From assembly GCF_036016195.1 (NCBI RefSeq), contig NZ_JAYWTM010000024.1, positions 1 to 64,000 on the forward strand: 64,000 nucleotides of DNA. Reading direction: 5' to 3'. The position numbers were made by a program, and so were the translations under genes. Position 1 is the first letter of the stretch, and every line of letters starts with the position of its first letter. This DNA comes from Brenneria populi. Lineage in GTDB: Bacteria > Pseudomonadota > Gammaproteobacteria > Enterobacterales > Enterobacteriaceae. This document shows positions 36,863 through 46,309 of the stretch, piece after piece. The notes under the pieces were generated by a model. The model saw only the letters and a program-made list of their open reading frames with translations. It had not been told where the DNA came from and made no database searches.

Positions 36863-38188
36863 ATGAAAACACAGAAAATCAGCCTGGCCTGGCAAATTCT
36901 CATCGCGTTAATCCTCGGCATCGCGCTGGGCGCGGTATTGCATAACCAACCTGAAAGCCGGCAGTGGCTTATCAGCAACATTCTCAGCCCCGCCGGCGAT
37001 ATCTTTATCCGTCTAATTAAGATGATCGTCGTGCCGATTGTTATCGCCACGCTGATTGTCGGGATCGCCGGCGTCGGCGATGCGAAAAAGTTAGGGCGAA
37101 TTGGTTTTAAGACCATCATCTATTTTGAAATCGTCACCACGTTAGCCATCATATTGGGCATTACGCTGGCGAACGTATTCCAGCCGGGCACCGGGATTGA
37201 TATGTCGAGCCTGACGGCCGTTGATATTTCCCAGTATGAAAAAACCACCGAACATGTGCAAAATGGCTCCCACAGCCTGGTCGGCACGGTGCTGTCCTTA
37301 ATCCCGCCCAATATCTTTTCTGCGATGGCTAACGGGGAGATGCTGCCGATCATTTTCTTCTCGGTGTTGTTCGGCCTGGGGCTCTCTTCTCTGCCGAAAG
37401 CGCATCGTGAGCCGCTGCTGAATGTATTTCGCGGCGTATCGGAAACGATGTTCAAAGTCACGCATATGATCATGCGCTATGCGCCTGTCGGCGTATTCGC
37501 CCTGATTTCTGTTACGGTGGCTAATTTTGGCTTCGCCTCGCTGTGGCCGCTGGCGAAACTGGTGCTGCTGGTCTATGCCGCAATACTGTTTTTCGCCCTG
37601 ATTGTGCTGGGAGGCATTGCGCGGCTGTGTAAACTGCGCATCATAACGCTGATTCGTATCTTGAAAGACGAACTGATCCTCGCTTACTCCACCGCCAGTT
37701 CGGAAACCGTGTTGCCGAGCATCATCGAGAAGATGGAAGCGTATGGCGCGCCGAAATCGATCACCAGTTTTGTCGTGCCGACCGGCTACTCGTTTAACCT
37801 GGATGGCTCGACGCTCTATCAGAGCATTGCGGCGATCTTTATCGCCCAGCTGTATGGCATCGAGCTGTCAATCGGGCAGGAAATCGTGCTGGTGGTGACC
37901 CTGATGCTGACTTCCAAAGGGATTGCCGGCGTGCCGGGCGTCTCCTTCGTCGTGCTGTTGGCGACGCTGGGCAGCGTGGGGATCCCGCTGGAGGGCCTGG
38001 CGTTTATTGCCGGCGTGGATCGCATTCTGGATATGGCGCGCACCGCGCTGAACGTGGTCGGCAATGCGCTGGCCGTGCTGGTGATCGCCAAATGGGAAAG
38101 ACAGTTTGACGGAAAAAAAGCGCGGCAATATGAGCGTGAGTTAAACAGCGGCGACGGCGACGCCGTCCGGCAGGAAAAAAGCGCGTAA
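36863..38188 (+). CDS. gltP: Glutamate/aspartate:proton symporter GltP
   Basis: A 441-residue inner-membrane symporter nearly identical in layout to E. coli GltP (437 residues). Long conserved stretches include LSPAGDIFIRLIKMIVVPIV, GYSFNLDGSTLYQS, SKGIAGVPGVSFVVLLATLG and DRILDMARTALNVVGN. It imports L-glutamate and L-aspartate with protons. The N-terminal MKTQKISLAWQIL start also matches. Confidence 0.95.
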   Translation: MKTQKISLAWQILIALILGIALGAVLHNQPESRQWLISNILSPAGDIFIRLIKMIVVPIVIATLIVGIAGVGDAKKLGRIGFKTIIYFEIVTTLAIILGITLANVFQPGTGIDMSSLTAVDISQYEKTTEHVQNGSHSLVGTVLSLIPPNIFSAMANGEMLPIIFFSVLFGLGLSSLPKAHREPLLNVFRGVSETMFKVTHMIMRYAPVGVFALISVTVANFGFASLWPLAKLVLLVYAAILFFALIVLGGIARLCKLRIITLIRILKDELILAYSTASSETVLPSIIEKMEAYGAPKSITSFVVPTGYSFNLDGSTLYQSIAAIFIAQLYGIELSIGQEIVLVVTLMLTSKGIAGVPGVSFVVLLATLGSVGIPLEGLAFIAGVDRILDMARTALNVVGNALAVLVIAKWERQFDGKKARQYERELNSGDGDAVRQEKSA

Positions 38189-38208
38189 GCGCCGCCCGCC
38201 TCGCAGAT

Positions 38209-38230
38209 ACCGCCCGCGCACGCGGGCGGT
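38209..38230. terminator. Hairpin between gltP and emrE
   Basis: A GC-rich stem (ACCGCCCGC / GCGGGCGGT, four-base loop) lies between two convergent genes. It lacks a T-tract on either side but is well placed to stop both transcripts. Confidence 0.5.
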
Positions 38231-38249
38231 GTCATGACGAATAGGCGGC

Positions 38250-38588
38250 TCAGTGATTAATCGAAGATGAGAAAACGTTGACCACCACCACGCCGCCGAT
38301 AATCATGCCCAAACCGATGAGCGCCGGTAAATCCATTTTCTGGCCGTAGAACAACCATCCGGCGGCGCCGATCAGAACAATGCCGACGCCCGACCAGATG
38401 GCGTAAATAATACCTACCGGCAGCGTTTTCATGGTGATGGAAAGACACCAGAAAGAGACCCCGTAACAAACCACCGTGACAATGCTCGGCAACAGGCGGG
38501 TGAACCCCTCCGACGCCTTTAGACAAGTTGTTGCTATGACTTCCATGACAATCGCCACGGCGAGAAAAACCATGCCACCGCTGTTCAT
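38250..38588 (-). CDS. emrE: Small multidrug resistance efflux protein, EmrE type
   Basis: A 112-residue SMR-family protein with four helices and the membrane glutamate (E16 in VMEVIATTCLKASEGFTRL) that couples proton entry to export of cationic compounds. The AIWSGVGIVLIG motif is close to EmrE/QacE. The start at 38588 (MNSGG) follows a GGTGG stretch; an ATG four codons upstream (38600) is possible. Confidence 0.88.
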   Translation of the reverse strand: MNSGGMVFLAVAIVMEVIATTCLKASEGFTRLLPSIVTVVCYGVSFWCLSITMKTLPVGIIYAIWSGVGIVLIGAAGWLFYGQKMDLPALIGLGMIIGGVVVVNVFSSSINH

Positions 38589-38802
38589 ATTTACCACCAT
38601 TTACAAAAAGAACTGACCCTTATCACGCTGAAAAAATGCTGCCGCTCAACATACCTTACTGGTTTATTCCTTCAGGCGTAAGACATTGCGCCGAGTCGCT
38701 TATGATCCCCCGAGAATAGCGGCCAAAGTATCATACCGTGATGGGCGGGGATGTCAGCAATATGATGATGAAGCTAAGAGGGGCGCTGTCGGGGATGCGG
38801 TG

Positions 38803-38837
38803 AAAAATAAAAGGCCGCTCGATTTTCCGAACGGCCT
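38803..38837 (-). terminator. Intrinsic terminator of dcuB
   Basis: On the minus strand a 10-bp stem (AGGCCGTTCG / CGAGCGGCCT with one G-T pair) is followed by TTTTATTTTT, 23 bases past the dcuB stop. Confidence 0.85.
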
Positions 38838-38859
38838 GGTGATACATCGATGATGACGA

Positions 38860-40200
38860 CTAGAGGAATCCGTACATACCGGCAAATACCCAGCCGAAGA
38901 CGCAGGAGGTAAACACCCCGATTAAGCCAGGCAGAATAAAGCTGTGGTTAATCACGAAGCGGCCGATTTTTGTCGTGCCGGAGCGGTCGAATTGAATGGC
39001 CGCCAGGTCGCTTGGGTAGGTAGGCAGAATATAGTAACCATAGCAAGCTGGGGCGGACGCCACGATATACGCCGGGTTAACGCCGATGGCCAACGCAACG
39101 GGCACTATCGCCGCTAATGCCGCGGCCTGCGAGTTAACAAATTTTGAAACCAGCAGCAGAATAATGGCATATGCCCAGGGATACTCTTTTACCAGCGAGC
39201 CCAGGGTCGCCTTTATCTGCTCCAGATGCGCGCCGAACATGGTTTCCGCCATCCAGGCGATGCCGTAAACGGCGACGATGGCGATCATGCCCGAGCGGAA
39301 CACCTCGTTTTTGGATATGGAGCCGGGGTTGGTTTTGGTCGCGATGATAATGATGGCGCCGGAGAACAGCATAAACATCTGGATCACCAGCACCATGGAC
39401 AGCGGTTTGCCGCCGAACGCGGGGCGCAGCTCTTCCACCGCGCCCAGGATGGCGACGGCGGCGATGGCGGCGAGGAAAATCCACATGGCGAGCCAGTTGC
39501 TGCCCGGCAGTTTTTTATCCAGCAGCGTCGCGGTATCGCCGTAGACATACTCTTTGTTTTCCGGTACCGAGATGAACTTCTGAAAATCTTCATCCTTATC
39601 TAAATCTTTACCCCTGAACCAGCTAAAAATACCGATGGCCAGAATTCCCATCAACGTAGACGGAATGGTAATCGACAGTAAGTCAAGAAACTCCAGGTGT
39701 TTGCCGTGGAAGGTAAAGTTCCCCAGCATGGCGACCAGGGAGACGACGGCAACGGATACCGGGCTGGCGATGACCCCCATCTGCGCGCCGATGGAGCTGG
39801 CGGCCATGGGCCTCTCCGGACGGATATTATTTTTGATGGCGACATCGTAAATAATCGGCAGGATGGTATAAACCACGTGGCCGGTACCGCACAGTATCGT
39901 CAGAATGCAGGTAACGAACGGCGCGATGATCGATACGTATTTGGGATTGCGCCGCAGCAGGCGCTCCGCGATCTGCAGCATGACGTCCAGCCCCCCTGAG
40001 GCCTGAAGCGTCGCCGATGCTGCCACCACGGCAATGATCACCAGCATAACGTCGACCGGCGGTTTACCTGGCTGAAGCTTAAATACGAATACCAGAATAA
40101 CCAGCCCGATACCGCCTAACAATCCTAGAGCGATCCCACCTTTTCTTGCCCCATAAAAAAGGCAGATCAGGACGATGACTAATTGAATGATAAAATCCAT
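38860..40200 (-). CDS. dcuB: Anaerobic C4-dicarboxylate transporter DcuB
   Basis: A 446-residue inner-membrane antiporter matching E. coli DcuB over its whole length (QPGKPPVDVMLVIIAVVAAS, CGTGHVVYTILPIIYDVAI, YILPTYPSDLAAIQFDRSG). It exchanges fumarate for succinate during anaerobic fumarate respiration. In E. coli its transcription needs FNR and DcuSR; here only a poor FNR-like match (TTGAT-N4-GTCGA, 40295-40308) is seen upstream. fumB and dcuSR are not adjacent. Confidence 0.95.
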   Translation of the reverse strand: MDFIIQLVIVLICLFYGARKGGIALGLLGGIGLVILVFVFKLQPGKPPVDVMLVIIAVVAASATLQASGGLDVMLQIAERLLRRNPKYVSIIAPFVTCILTILCGTGHVVYTILPIIYDVAIKNNIRPERPMAASSIGAQMGVIASPVSVAVVSLVAMLGNFTFHGKHLEFLDLLSITIPSTLMGILAIGIFSWFRGKDLDKDEDFQKFISVPENKEYVYGDTATLLDKKLPGSNWLAMWIFLAAIAAVAILGAVEELRPAFGGKPLSMVLVIQMFMLFSGAIIIIATKTNPGSISKNEVFRSGMIAIVAVYGIAWMAETMFGAHLEQIKATLGSLVKEYPWAYAIILLLVSKFVNSQAAALAAIVPVALAIGVNPAYIVASAPACYGYYILPTYPSDLAAIQFDRSGTTKIGRFVINHSFILPGLIGVFTSCVFGWVFAGMYGFL

Positions 40201-40664
40201 TATATATACCCCATTGCTTAAAATGACGGGTTAATTTATTAGATTGACTTACTTTCTTCATGGCTACTATATGGATTTTTCTTTATTTATTTTTTTGATC
40301 AAAGTCGATTAATTTTTATCTGGTTTTCTTTTGTGTTAAATAATTGAGCTAGTTCTCAATAATTATTTATTTTTTACTTTTTTTAATTTTTTAATGGTGA
40401 CTTTAGTTTTGAATGTAAATTAAAAAATCATGTTTTATATTTAAAACGCGCAAGGTGTAAGGATTTTGGTTTAAAATTATCAGGTCATTGGGAATAATTG
40501 TTGTATTTTTGTTAGCGATTGGTTTTTTTATTTCTAGACAATAAACTTTAAAAAAAATTAAGGAAAACCGATGATTTCATCGGTCTTTAAAAGGGCGGCT
40601 AATTTAGCTCAATATCGGCCTGGAACGTCATGGGCGCCCTGAGCCGAATGGTAAGGGGTCATTT
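40201..40664. other. AT-rich gap between dcuB and the has cluster
   Basis: A very AT-rich 464-bp region, strikingly unlike its GC-rich neighbours. It contains the dcuB promoter region and, near its far end, a hairpin followed by T residues on the minus strand that would end the has operon. No coding signal was seen. Confidence 0.5.
40550..40584 (-). terminator. Candidate terminator of the has operon
   Basis: The stem ACCGATG / CATCGGT with an ATTT-type loop (40567-40584) is followed on the minus strand by TTTTCCTTAATTTTTTTT, about 80 bases past the last has gene. Confidence 0.65.
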
Positions 40665-42020
40665 TCAGGCATGATGAAAGTAGCCGGCCAACTGACGCAG
40701 TACGGCGTCATCCAGGGTGCCCGCGTAATAGCGTAGCTGGAGCCAGGCTGTCAGCCAGGCGTAGCGAGCCTCGCTTAGATCGCGTCGGGCGCTGTAGAGT
40801 TGCTGTTCCGCGTTTAATACGTCCAAATTAACGCGTTCTCCGCCCTGAACGCTTTTTCGCGTCGCCTCGACCAGCGCTAACGCCGATCTTTCCGCTAATT
40901 CATAAGCCCGGATCTTTGCCTGGCTGCTGGTCACTAGATTGAACTGGCGGCGTAGCTCATTCTGTATCGCCGCGGTTTGCTCATCTTTCTGCTGGTAAGT
41001 TTGCGCGTAACGCTCTTTCGCCTGACGGGTGGCGGCGGACACGCCTCCGCCGGCAAAGATCGGCACGCTGACCCGAATGCCGATTGAGCGCGTGTCGTAT
41101 TTTTGATTGTAGCTGCTTTCGGTATCCGACTCGGTCTTTCGCATGCTGGCGACCAGTGTGACCTGCGGGAAATGCCCGGCCCGGTTGCGCGAAATTTCGT
41201 ATTTAGCCACCGCCAATGATTGGCTTAACGCCAGGAGTTGGGCGTTGTGGCTCAGAGAAACCGTTTGCCAATGCTGATAATTGTTCGGTTGCAATTGACG
41301 AGGCGTAAATCGGGGGTCGAGTGGGGCAAGCTGTTCCGCCGCGATGGGGATCCCCACCAGGGTTTCCAGTTCGCGTAGGCTGATGTCCAGATTATCCTGC
41401 GCTTCGATTAACTGGGCCTGGGTTAAATTCAACCTGGCTTCGGTTTCCAGCATATCGGTGCGGGTGCCTTCTCCATGTTGAAACAGACGCTGGTTGAGCT
41501 GATATTGCTCCTGATAAGCCCGCAGTTGGGCTTGAACCAGCGTAATTTGCTCACGGCTGAACAGTACGTTGCTGTATGCCTGAAACAGGCGAACCAATAA
41601 CTGTTGGCTGGCGTCGCGCAACTGTTCATCGGCCAGCAGCGCCGTCGCGTCGCCTTGTTGGTAACGGGTCCAGGCTTCGTAGTCCAGCAACGGCTGTTGG
41701 AGTGAAAGGCTGGACGCATAGCTGCCGTAGTCCCGCTCGGTTTCGCGCCCGCTGCTGGTCACGGTGGAATCATTGCGCGAGTTGCTATAGTCGTAACTGA
41801 TTTTGGGCAACAGCGCGGCGCGGCCGATATTCCTTTCCTCTTCATTGGCGTTACGTTCATGAATCGCGGCCTGAAACGTCGGATCGTGACCTACCGCCCG
41901 TTGCCAGGCTTCCATCAACCCCATGGTCTGTCCGGGCGCGCTGTAGCCCAGCGCGACGAACCACAGCAGCAGACGGACGCGATGGATAAACGTTTGGCGG
42001 GGATGGGTAACGCAACGCAT
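40665..42020 (-). CDS. hasF: TolC-like outer membrane protein of the Has type I secretion system
   Basis: A 451-residue exported outer-membrane efflux protein with two OEP (TolC) repeats and long coiled-coil segments, similar to PrtF/HasF. The signal peptide ends near ALGYSAPGQT. Late motifs VQGGERVNLDVLNAEQQLYSARRDLSEARY are typical. It follows hasE by 2 bases, so this cluster encodes its own exit duct rather than relying on chromosomal tolC. The symbol hasF is used by analogy. Confidence 0.85.
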   Translation of the reverse strand: MRCVTHPRQTFIHRVRLLLWFVALGYSAPGQTMGLMEAWQRAVGHDPTFQAAIHERNANEEERNIGRAALLPKISYDYSNSRNDSTVTSSGRETERDYGSYASSLSLQQPLLDYEAWTRYQQGDATALLADEQLRDASQQLLVRLFQAYSNVLFSREQITLVQAQLRAYQEQYQLNQRLFQHGEGTRTDMLETEARLNLTQAQLIEAQDNLDISLRELETLVGIPIAAEQLAPLDPRFTPRQLQPNNYQHWQTVSLSHNAQLLALSQSLAVAKYEISRNRAGHFPQVTLVASMRKTESDTESSYNQKYDTRSIGIRVSVPIFAGGGVSAATRQAKERYAQTYQQKDEQTAAIQNELRRQFNLVTSSQAKIRAYELAERSALALVEATRKSVQGGERVNLDVLNAEQQLYSARRDLSEARYAWLTAWLQLRYYAGTLDDAVLRQLAGYFHHA

Positions 42021-42022
42021 GA

Positions 42023-43414
42023 TTATTCCTCCGTCAGGGCGATATGCAGGCGATCGGCCAGTGGTTTAAACAGATAATTGAACAATGAGCGCTCCCCGGT
42101 TCGCACAAAGGCTTCGACCGGCATGCCGGGACGGATGTCCAGTCCGGACAACTGGCGTTTGCCCTGTTCGTCAACATTGATGCGCAGCGGATAATAGGGC
42201 AGGTTGGTCAGGGGATCGATAAGCTGATCGGCGCCCACCAGCGCGACGCTGCCCGAGACGCGCGGCGTGGTGCTCTGGTTGAAAGCGGAGAACATCAACT
42301 CGACCGGCAGACCGGGCGCGATACGGTCGACCAAATCGATCGGCAGTTGCGCATCGACCTGCAACGGCTGTCCTGCCGGCACGACTTCCATCAGCGTCTG
42401 TCCGTTGCTGACGACGCCGCCTTCCGTGTGCAGCGTCAGGCCGACCACGCTGCCGCTGACCGGCGCCAATATGCGCGTGTTTTGCAGTTCATATTGCGCG
42501 GCCGTGAGACGCTGGGCGAGATCCTGAATGCTCAGTTGAACTTCGGTCAGTTGGGTGCGAACCTCTTTCTGATATTCCTCCTGCCGTTGCAGGATTTTTT
42601 GTTCCAATTCGGCGATCTGCTGCCCGGTTTGTGCCAACGCGCCGCTCTGCCGGGCGATATCGCCGTGCAACTGAGCCGCCTGACGCTCCGTTTCCAATAG
42701 CCGATTGCGCGGGATGTAACCTTCCGCGGCCAGCGGCCGCAGGCTGCCTAGCTGTTCGCCGAGCAGACGGGACTGGATGCGGTAACTTTCCAGCAGCGCG
42801 CGGGTGCCCTGCTGCTGGGCCCGGCTGCCGTCAATGGCCGAGCGCATCGCGGCGATCTCCTGACGCAGAGCCGCGCGGCGGCTGAGGAACAGCTGTTGCT
42901 GCCCTAGTTGAATCTGCTGCGTGGTTAAGGGGGGAAGTTCATCGCCGGCCGCAGCGGCGAGAAGCGCCGGATCGGGGGTGGGCAGAACGGACTGGTCGTC
43001 CCGCTCGGCCCGTAGACGCGCCTCGCGCAGTTGGGCTTCCAGCAATTGAATGCGCAGATTGTCGCGCTGGGTTTTCGCCGGCGTGACGTCCAGTTCGGCC
43101 AGCACTTGTCCCCGCTGTACGCTGTCACCCTCGCGTACGTACAAATGCGCCACGCGTCCGGCGGCGGCGGGTTGCACCACCTTACGGTTATCCGTCACGA
43201 TCACCTTGCCGGAGACCGCCACGCCTTTGTCCAGCGGCGCCAGTCCGGCCCACAGCAACGCGCCGCCGAACCCCAGCAATACCAGCGCCATACCACGCTT
43301 CAGCCAGCGTCCGGCGTCGGTATGCAGCGGCTGTACGACAGGATCCGGCGGGCTATTCGCCGACGAAGCGGGAGAGTTGACGTCAGGCCGCGCGGATTCG
43401 GGATGTAATGACAT
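42023..43414 (-). CDS. hasE: Membrane fusion protein HasE (PrtE/HlyD family)
   Basis: A 463-residue periplasmic adaptor with a short cytoplasmic N-terminus, one membrane helix (about residues 42-60), lipoyl-like halves (SGKVIVTDNRKVVQP, GDSVQRGQVLAELD), a long alpha-helical hairpin and a C-terminal beta-barrel. It joins the HasD ABC exporter to the TolC-like duct. The start at 43414 (MSLHPES) follows an AGGAG site by 4-5 bases; further in-frame starts lie upstream. Confidence 0.9.
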   Translation of the reverse strand: MSLHPESARPDVNSPASSANSPPDPVVQPLHTDAGRWLKRGMALVLLGFGGALLWAGLAPLDKGVAVSGKVIVTDNRKVVQPAAAGRVAHLYVREGDSVQRGQVLAELDVTPAKTQRDNLRIQLLEAQLREARLRAERDDQSVLPTPDPALLAAAAGDELPPLTTQQIQLGQQQLFLSRRAALRQEIAAMRSAIDGSRAQQQGTRALLESYRIQSRLLGEQLGSLRPLAAEGYIPRNRLLETERQAAQLHGDIARQSGALAQTGQQIAELEQKILQRQEEYQKEVRTQLTEVQLSIQDLAQRLTAAQYELQNTRILAPVSGSVVGLTLHTEGGVVSNGQTLMEVVPAGQPLQVDAQLPIDLVDRIAPGLPVELMFSAFNQSTTPRVSGSVALVGADQLIDPLTNLPYYPLRINVDEQGKRQLSGLDIRPGMPVEAFVRTGERSLFNYLFKPLADRLHIALTEE

Positions 43415-43497
43415 GATGCTCCTCATGAAATAGGGCAATCCTATGCGGTTTGCTCCCTGTAATCGGTCTTATCGCGCCAATCCGATATGGCGATCAA

Positions 43498-45303
43498 TCA
43501 GCGCTCCGGGGCGGTCTGGCGTGGACTTCTGGCGTTGTACACCACGCTCAACCCCGGGGCGAATGCGCCGGAGGCGGGCGGCGCATTTTTTTTCTTCATC
43601 TCCTGTTGCAGTTTCTCCGGCGGACCGAAGAACCGAATCTGTCCGTCGCGCAGCGCCAACAGCTTATTGGCGCTGCCGAGCAACGCCGGTTTATGGGTGA
43701 TGAGGATCTGAGTGGCGCCGTTTTCTTTTAACTGTGAGATCGCCGCCAATAGCGCCTTTTCGCCCTCTTCGTCCAGGCTGGCGTTGGGTTCGTCCAGTAC
43801 CGTCAACTTCGGCCGGCCATAGACGGCCCGGGCCAATGCCACCCGTTGTTTCTGTCCGCCGGACAGACCGCTGCCGTTTTCGCCCAGCGGCGTGTCATAG
43901 CCCTGGGGCAGCCGTAGGATCAGATCGTGCACGCCGGCCAGACGGGCGGCGGCGACCACCTGTTCCGCGTCCGGTTGACCGAAGCGGGCGATGTTTTCGG
44001 CGATAGTGCCGGCGAACAGTTGTACGTCCTGCGGCAGATAGCCGATAAAGCGGCCGAGATCGTCCTTGTCCCACAGGTGCATGTCGGCGCCATCGAGCCG
44101 CACCTTGCCGTTCAGCGGCGGTTGGGTGGCGACCAGCAGGCGGGCCAATGTCGATTTGCCGGAACCGGAAGGGCCGATAATGCCCAGTATGTCCCCCGGC
44201 TCAAGGGCGAAAGAGAGGTTGTGCAGCACCGGCGCGCGGGCATGGAGCGGAGCGGCGCTGAGCTGTTCCACCTGTAGCCGGCCTTGCGGTTCCGGCAGCC
44301 GCATGCCGGCGGCGCGGGCGGGATGGGCCTCCAGCAGCGCGCCGAGTCTTTGCCAGGCCTGTTGCGCTTGCGTCCACTGCTTCCATACTCCGATTAACTG
44401 ATCGATGGGGCTCAGCACCCGGCCGACTAAAATCGAACCGGCGATCATCATGCCGGGTGTGATGTCGCCCGCCACGGCCAGCAGGGCGCCTAACCCCAGC
44501 ATCAGCGACTGTAACGCCAGCCGTAGGGATTTCGCTAGGGCGGTGACGGCTGCGCTCTTTTCGCTGGCGACATTCTGCTGGTGCAGGAAGCGCATGTGCT
44601 GACTCAGCCAGCGGGCGCGCAGGGCGGACAGCATGCCCATCGCCTCAATGGCGTCGGCGTGGCGCAGGTTGGCGTTGGCTTGCGTCGTGGCTTGAATGGC
44701 GATACGTCCCGCCTGCTTTAGGGGTTCCCGCGTCAGGCGCTGGTTGAGCCATGCCAGCAGGATCAGTACGGCGGCGCCGGCCAGCGCCATCATGCCCAGC
44801 CAGGGATGCAGTAAAAAGATTACCAGCAGATAAACCGGAAACCAGGGCGCGTCGAAGAAGGCGAACAGGGCGTTGCCGGTGGCGAACTGGCGCAGCGCGG
44901 TCAGATCGTTCAGCGCCTGGCCGGCGCGCGTCGGCTGTCCCTGCAACTGGCTGGCGAATGCGGCGTCGTATACCCGCTGATTAAGACGCATGTCCATCTG
45001 CGTGCCGAGGCGGATCACCACCGCGCTACGCACCCATTCCAGTAGACCCATCAGGGTGAAGAGACCGAGCGCCATTGCCGTTAGCATACCCAGCGTCATG
45101 TCGTTGCCGGACGATAGAACACGGTCATAGACCTGGAGCATATAAATGGCCGGCGTCAGCATCAGCAGATTGATCACTGCGCTGAACAGGCCGACGCCCC
45201 AGAATCCCTGGCGGTAGGCCGCCAGCGCGCCGATAATTTCATGGTGAGACGGAGCAGTAGGCTGAGAGGACGTATTGGTGTCCTTGCCGCGAGAAATACG
45301 CAT
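43498..45303 (-). CDS. hasD: Type I secretion ABC exporter HasD (PrtD family)
   Basis: A 601-residue fused membrane-ATPase half-transporter. It has about six helices in residues 20-300, then Walker A GPSGSGKST, signature LSGGQKQRVALARA and Walker B KLTVLDEPNASLD. It energises export of HasA by recognising its C-terminal signal. The start at 45303 (MRISRGKD) has GGATGG just upstream; the open frame to 45408 would add an unlikely basic leader. It lacks an N-terminal peptidase domain, as usual for PrtD. Confidence 0.92.
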   Translation of the reverse strand: MRISRGKDTNTSSQPTAPSHHEIIGALAAYRQGFWGVGLFSAVINLLMLTPAIYMLQVYDRVLSSGNDMTLGMLTAMALGLFTLMGLLEWVRSAVVIRLGTQMDMRLNQRVYDAAFASQLQGQPTRAGQALNDLTALRQFATGNALFAFFDAPWFPVYLLVIFLLHPWLGMMALAGAAVLILLAWLNQRLTREPLKQAGRIAIQATTQANANLRHADAIEAMGMLSALRARWLSQHMRFLHQQNVASEKSAAVTALAKSLRLALQSLMLGLGALLAVAGDITPGMMIAGSILVGRVLSPIDQLIGVWKQWTQAQQAWQRLGALLEAHPARAAGMRLPEPQGRLQVEQLSAAPLHARAPVLHNLSFALEPGDILGIIGPSGSGKSTLARLLVATQPPLNGKVRLDGADMHLWDKDDLGRFIGYLPQDVQLFAGTIAENIARFGQPDAEQVVAAARLAGVHDLILRLPQGYDTPLGENGSGLSGGQKQRVALARAVYGRPKLTVLDEPNASLDEEGEKALLAAISQLKENGATQILITHKPALLGSANKLLALRDGQIRFFGPPEKLQQEMKKKNAPPASGAFAPGLSVVYNARSPRQTAPER

Positions 45304-45507
45304 AGTCCATCCATCTTTATAGGTCGCCGCCGGCTTCACGCGTTTCTCCCGTCTCCGGGGATGCGCGCGGTCTTCGTCTTGCCGCAACCTGTAATAAGTT
45401 AAGGGCAATCGTTACACGTAGCGTTATTGCGGGTAATGTCGGCAGCGATTACACTAATACGCCGCCTCGGCCTGGTGACATTGCGGACGCGGCGGCGTTT
45501 GCTCTCA

Positions 45508-45535
45508 ACGGCTAAAAGTGTCAGCTTTTAGCCGT
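45508..45535 (-). terminator. Hairpin between hasA and hasD
   Basis: An 11-bp stem (ACGGCTAAAAG / CTTTTAGCCGT) with a six-base loop begins 7 bases after the hasA stop codon and has no T-tract. It probably acts as a partial terminator or mRNA end stabiliser that gives more hasA than hasDE message. Confidence 0.65.
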
Positions 45536-45541
45536 ACTTCC

Positions 45542-46180
45542 TTAAGCCGCCAACAGTTCAGCCGAGGTATCGGCTACGCCGGTGGTGGTTACGGCGTCGG
45601 CATAGGCCGTGATTTCCGCTTCGGTAATGGTGCCGTCGCTATCGCCGTCCAGCGCGGCGAAGCTGGCGTCAAAGGCCGATGAGGCGTCGAGGTTGTCGAA
45701 AATACTCGACAGCGCATCGTTCAGCGGGGTGACATCGCCGCTCATCAGACCGTAGACGATCTGATGCACGGCGCCGCTCTGCCCTTCAGAAATGTCGCTA
45801 GTGATATCCAGACCATCGAAGGATACCTGTGGAGCATCAAGATAATATTCGGTTCCAGTAGACCCGCCACCTTGCAGCCCATCCCCCAGACTCACGCTAT
45901 CTAGCGTACCGTACAGGGTATGAGCCGGGTCGTTGAACAGGGTATAGGTCAGATCGCCCTCGGCAATCAGCGCGGAGTAGTCGTTGTTGGTGCTGGTGAT
46001 GGCATACTGCGTACCGCTAGTGGTAGTGCCGCCGTAGAAGCCGCCGGTATTGTTTTCCGTGACGTTGCCGACGGTATGGTTGACGTCGCCGAATTCTGCC
46101 GACCACGCATCCAGATACTCTGAAATGCTGTAGGAGGACACTTCTGTATTATTAACATCATAAGTAATGGAAAAGCTCAT
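45542..46180 (-). CDS. hasA: Secreted haemophore HasA with EF-hand-like C-terminal extension
   Basis: A 212-residue extracellular haem-binding protein. The Serratia HasA haem ligands are conserved as H35 (FGDVNHT) and Y79 (LTYTLF), with the supporting H87 (PAHTLYG). There is no N-terminal signal peptide; the C-terminus (SAELLAA) is a typical HasD-recognised secretion signal. Before it, residues 178-189 read DGDSDGTITEAE, a complete EF-hand loop pattern not expected in Serratia HasA. This makes the protein about 24 residues longer than the 188-residue Serratia form. A good GGAA-type ribosome site precedes the ATG. Confidence 0.93.
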   Translation of the reverse strand: MSFSITYDVNNTEVSSYSISEYLDAWSAEFGDVNHTVGNVTENNTGGFYGGTTTSGTQYAITSTNNDYSALIAEGDLTYTLFNDPAHTLYGTLDSVSLGDGLQGGGSTGTEYYLDAPQVSFDGLDITSDISEGQSGAVHQIVYGLMSGDVTPLNDALSSIFDNLDASSAFDASFAALDGDSDGTITEAEITAYADAVTTTGVADTSAELLAA

Positions 46181-46309
46181 AACGTATTCCTTTTACAAGA
46201 TGATAGATATACGCAGACAGTCCACGTATGTCGTAACGGCGAGAGATGACGTCCTCAGCCGTGGGTTTTCCCCACCACATTGCGCTTTAGCTGCGCAAAC
46301 GGCGGAAAA

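Noticed and set aside
38209..38230. Strong intrinsic terminator for gltP
   Set aside because: The stem is good but neither side has a T-tract, so it is kept only as a moderate-confidence hairpin.
40295..40308. FNR-like site upstream of dcuB (TTGAT-N4-GTCGA)
   Set aside because: One half matches well but the other has two mismatches. In such AT-rich DNA this is not convincing, although FNR control of dcuB is expected.
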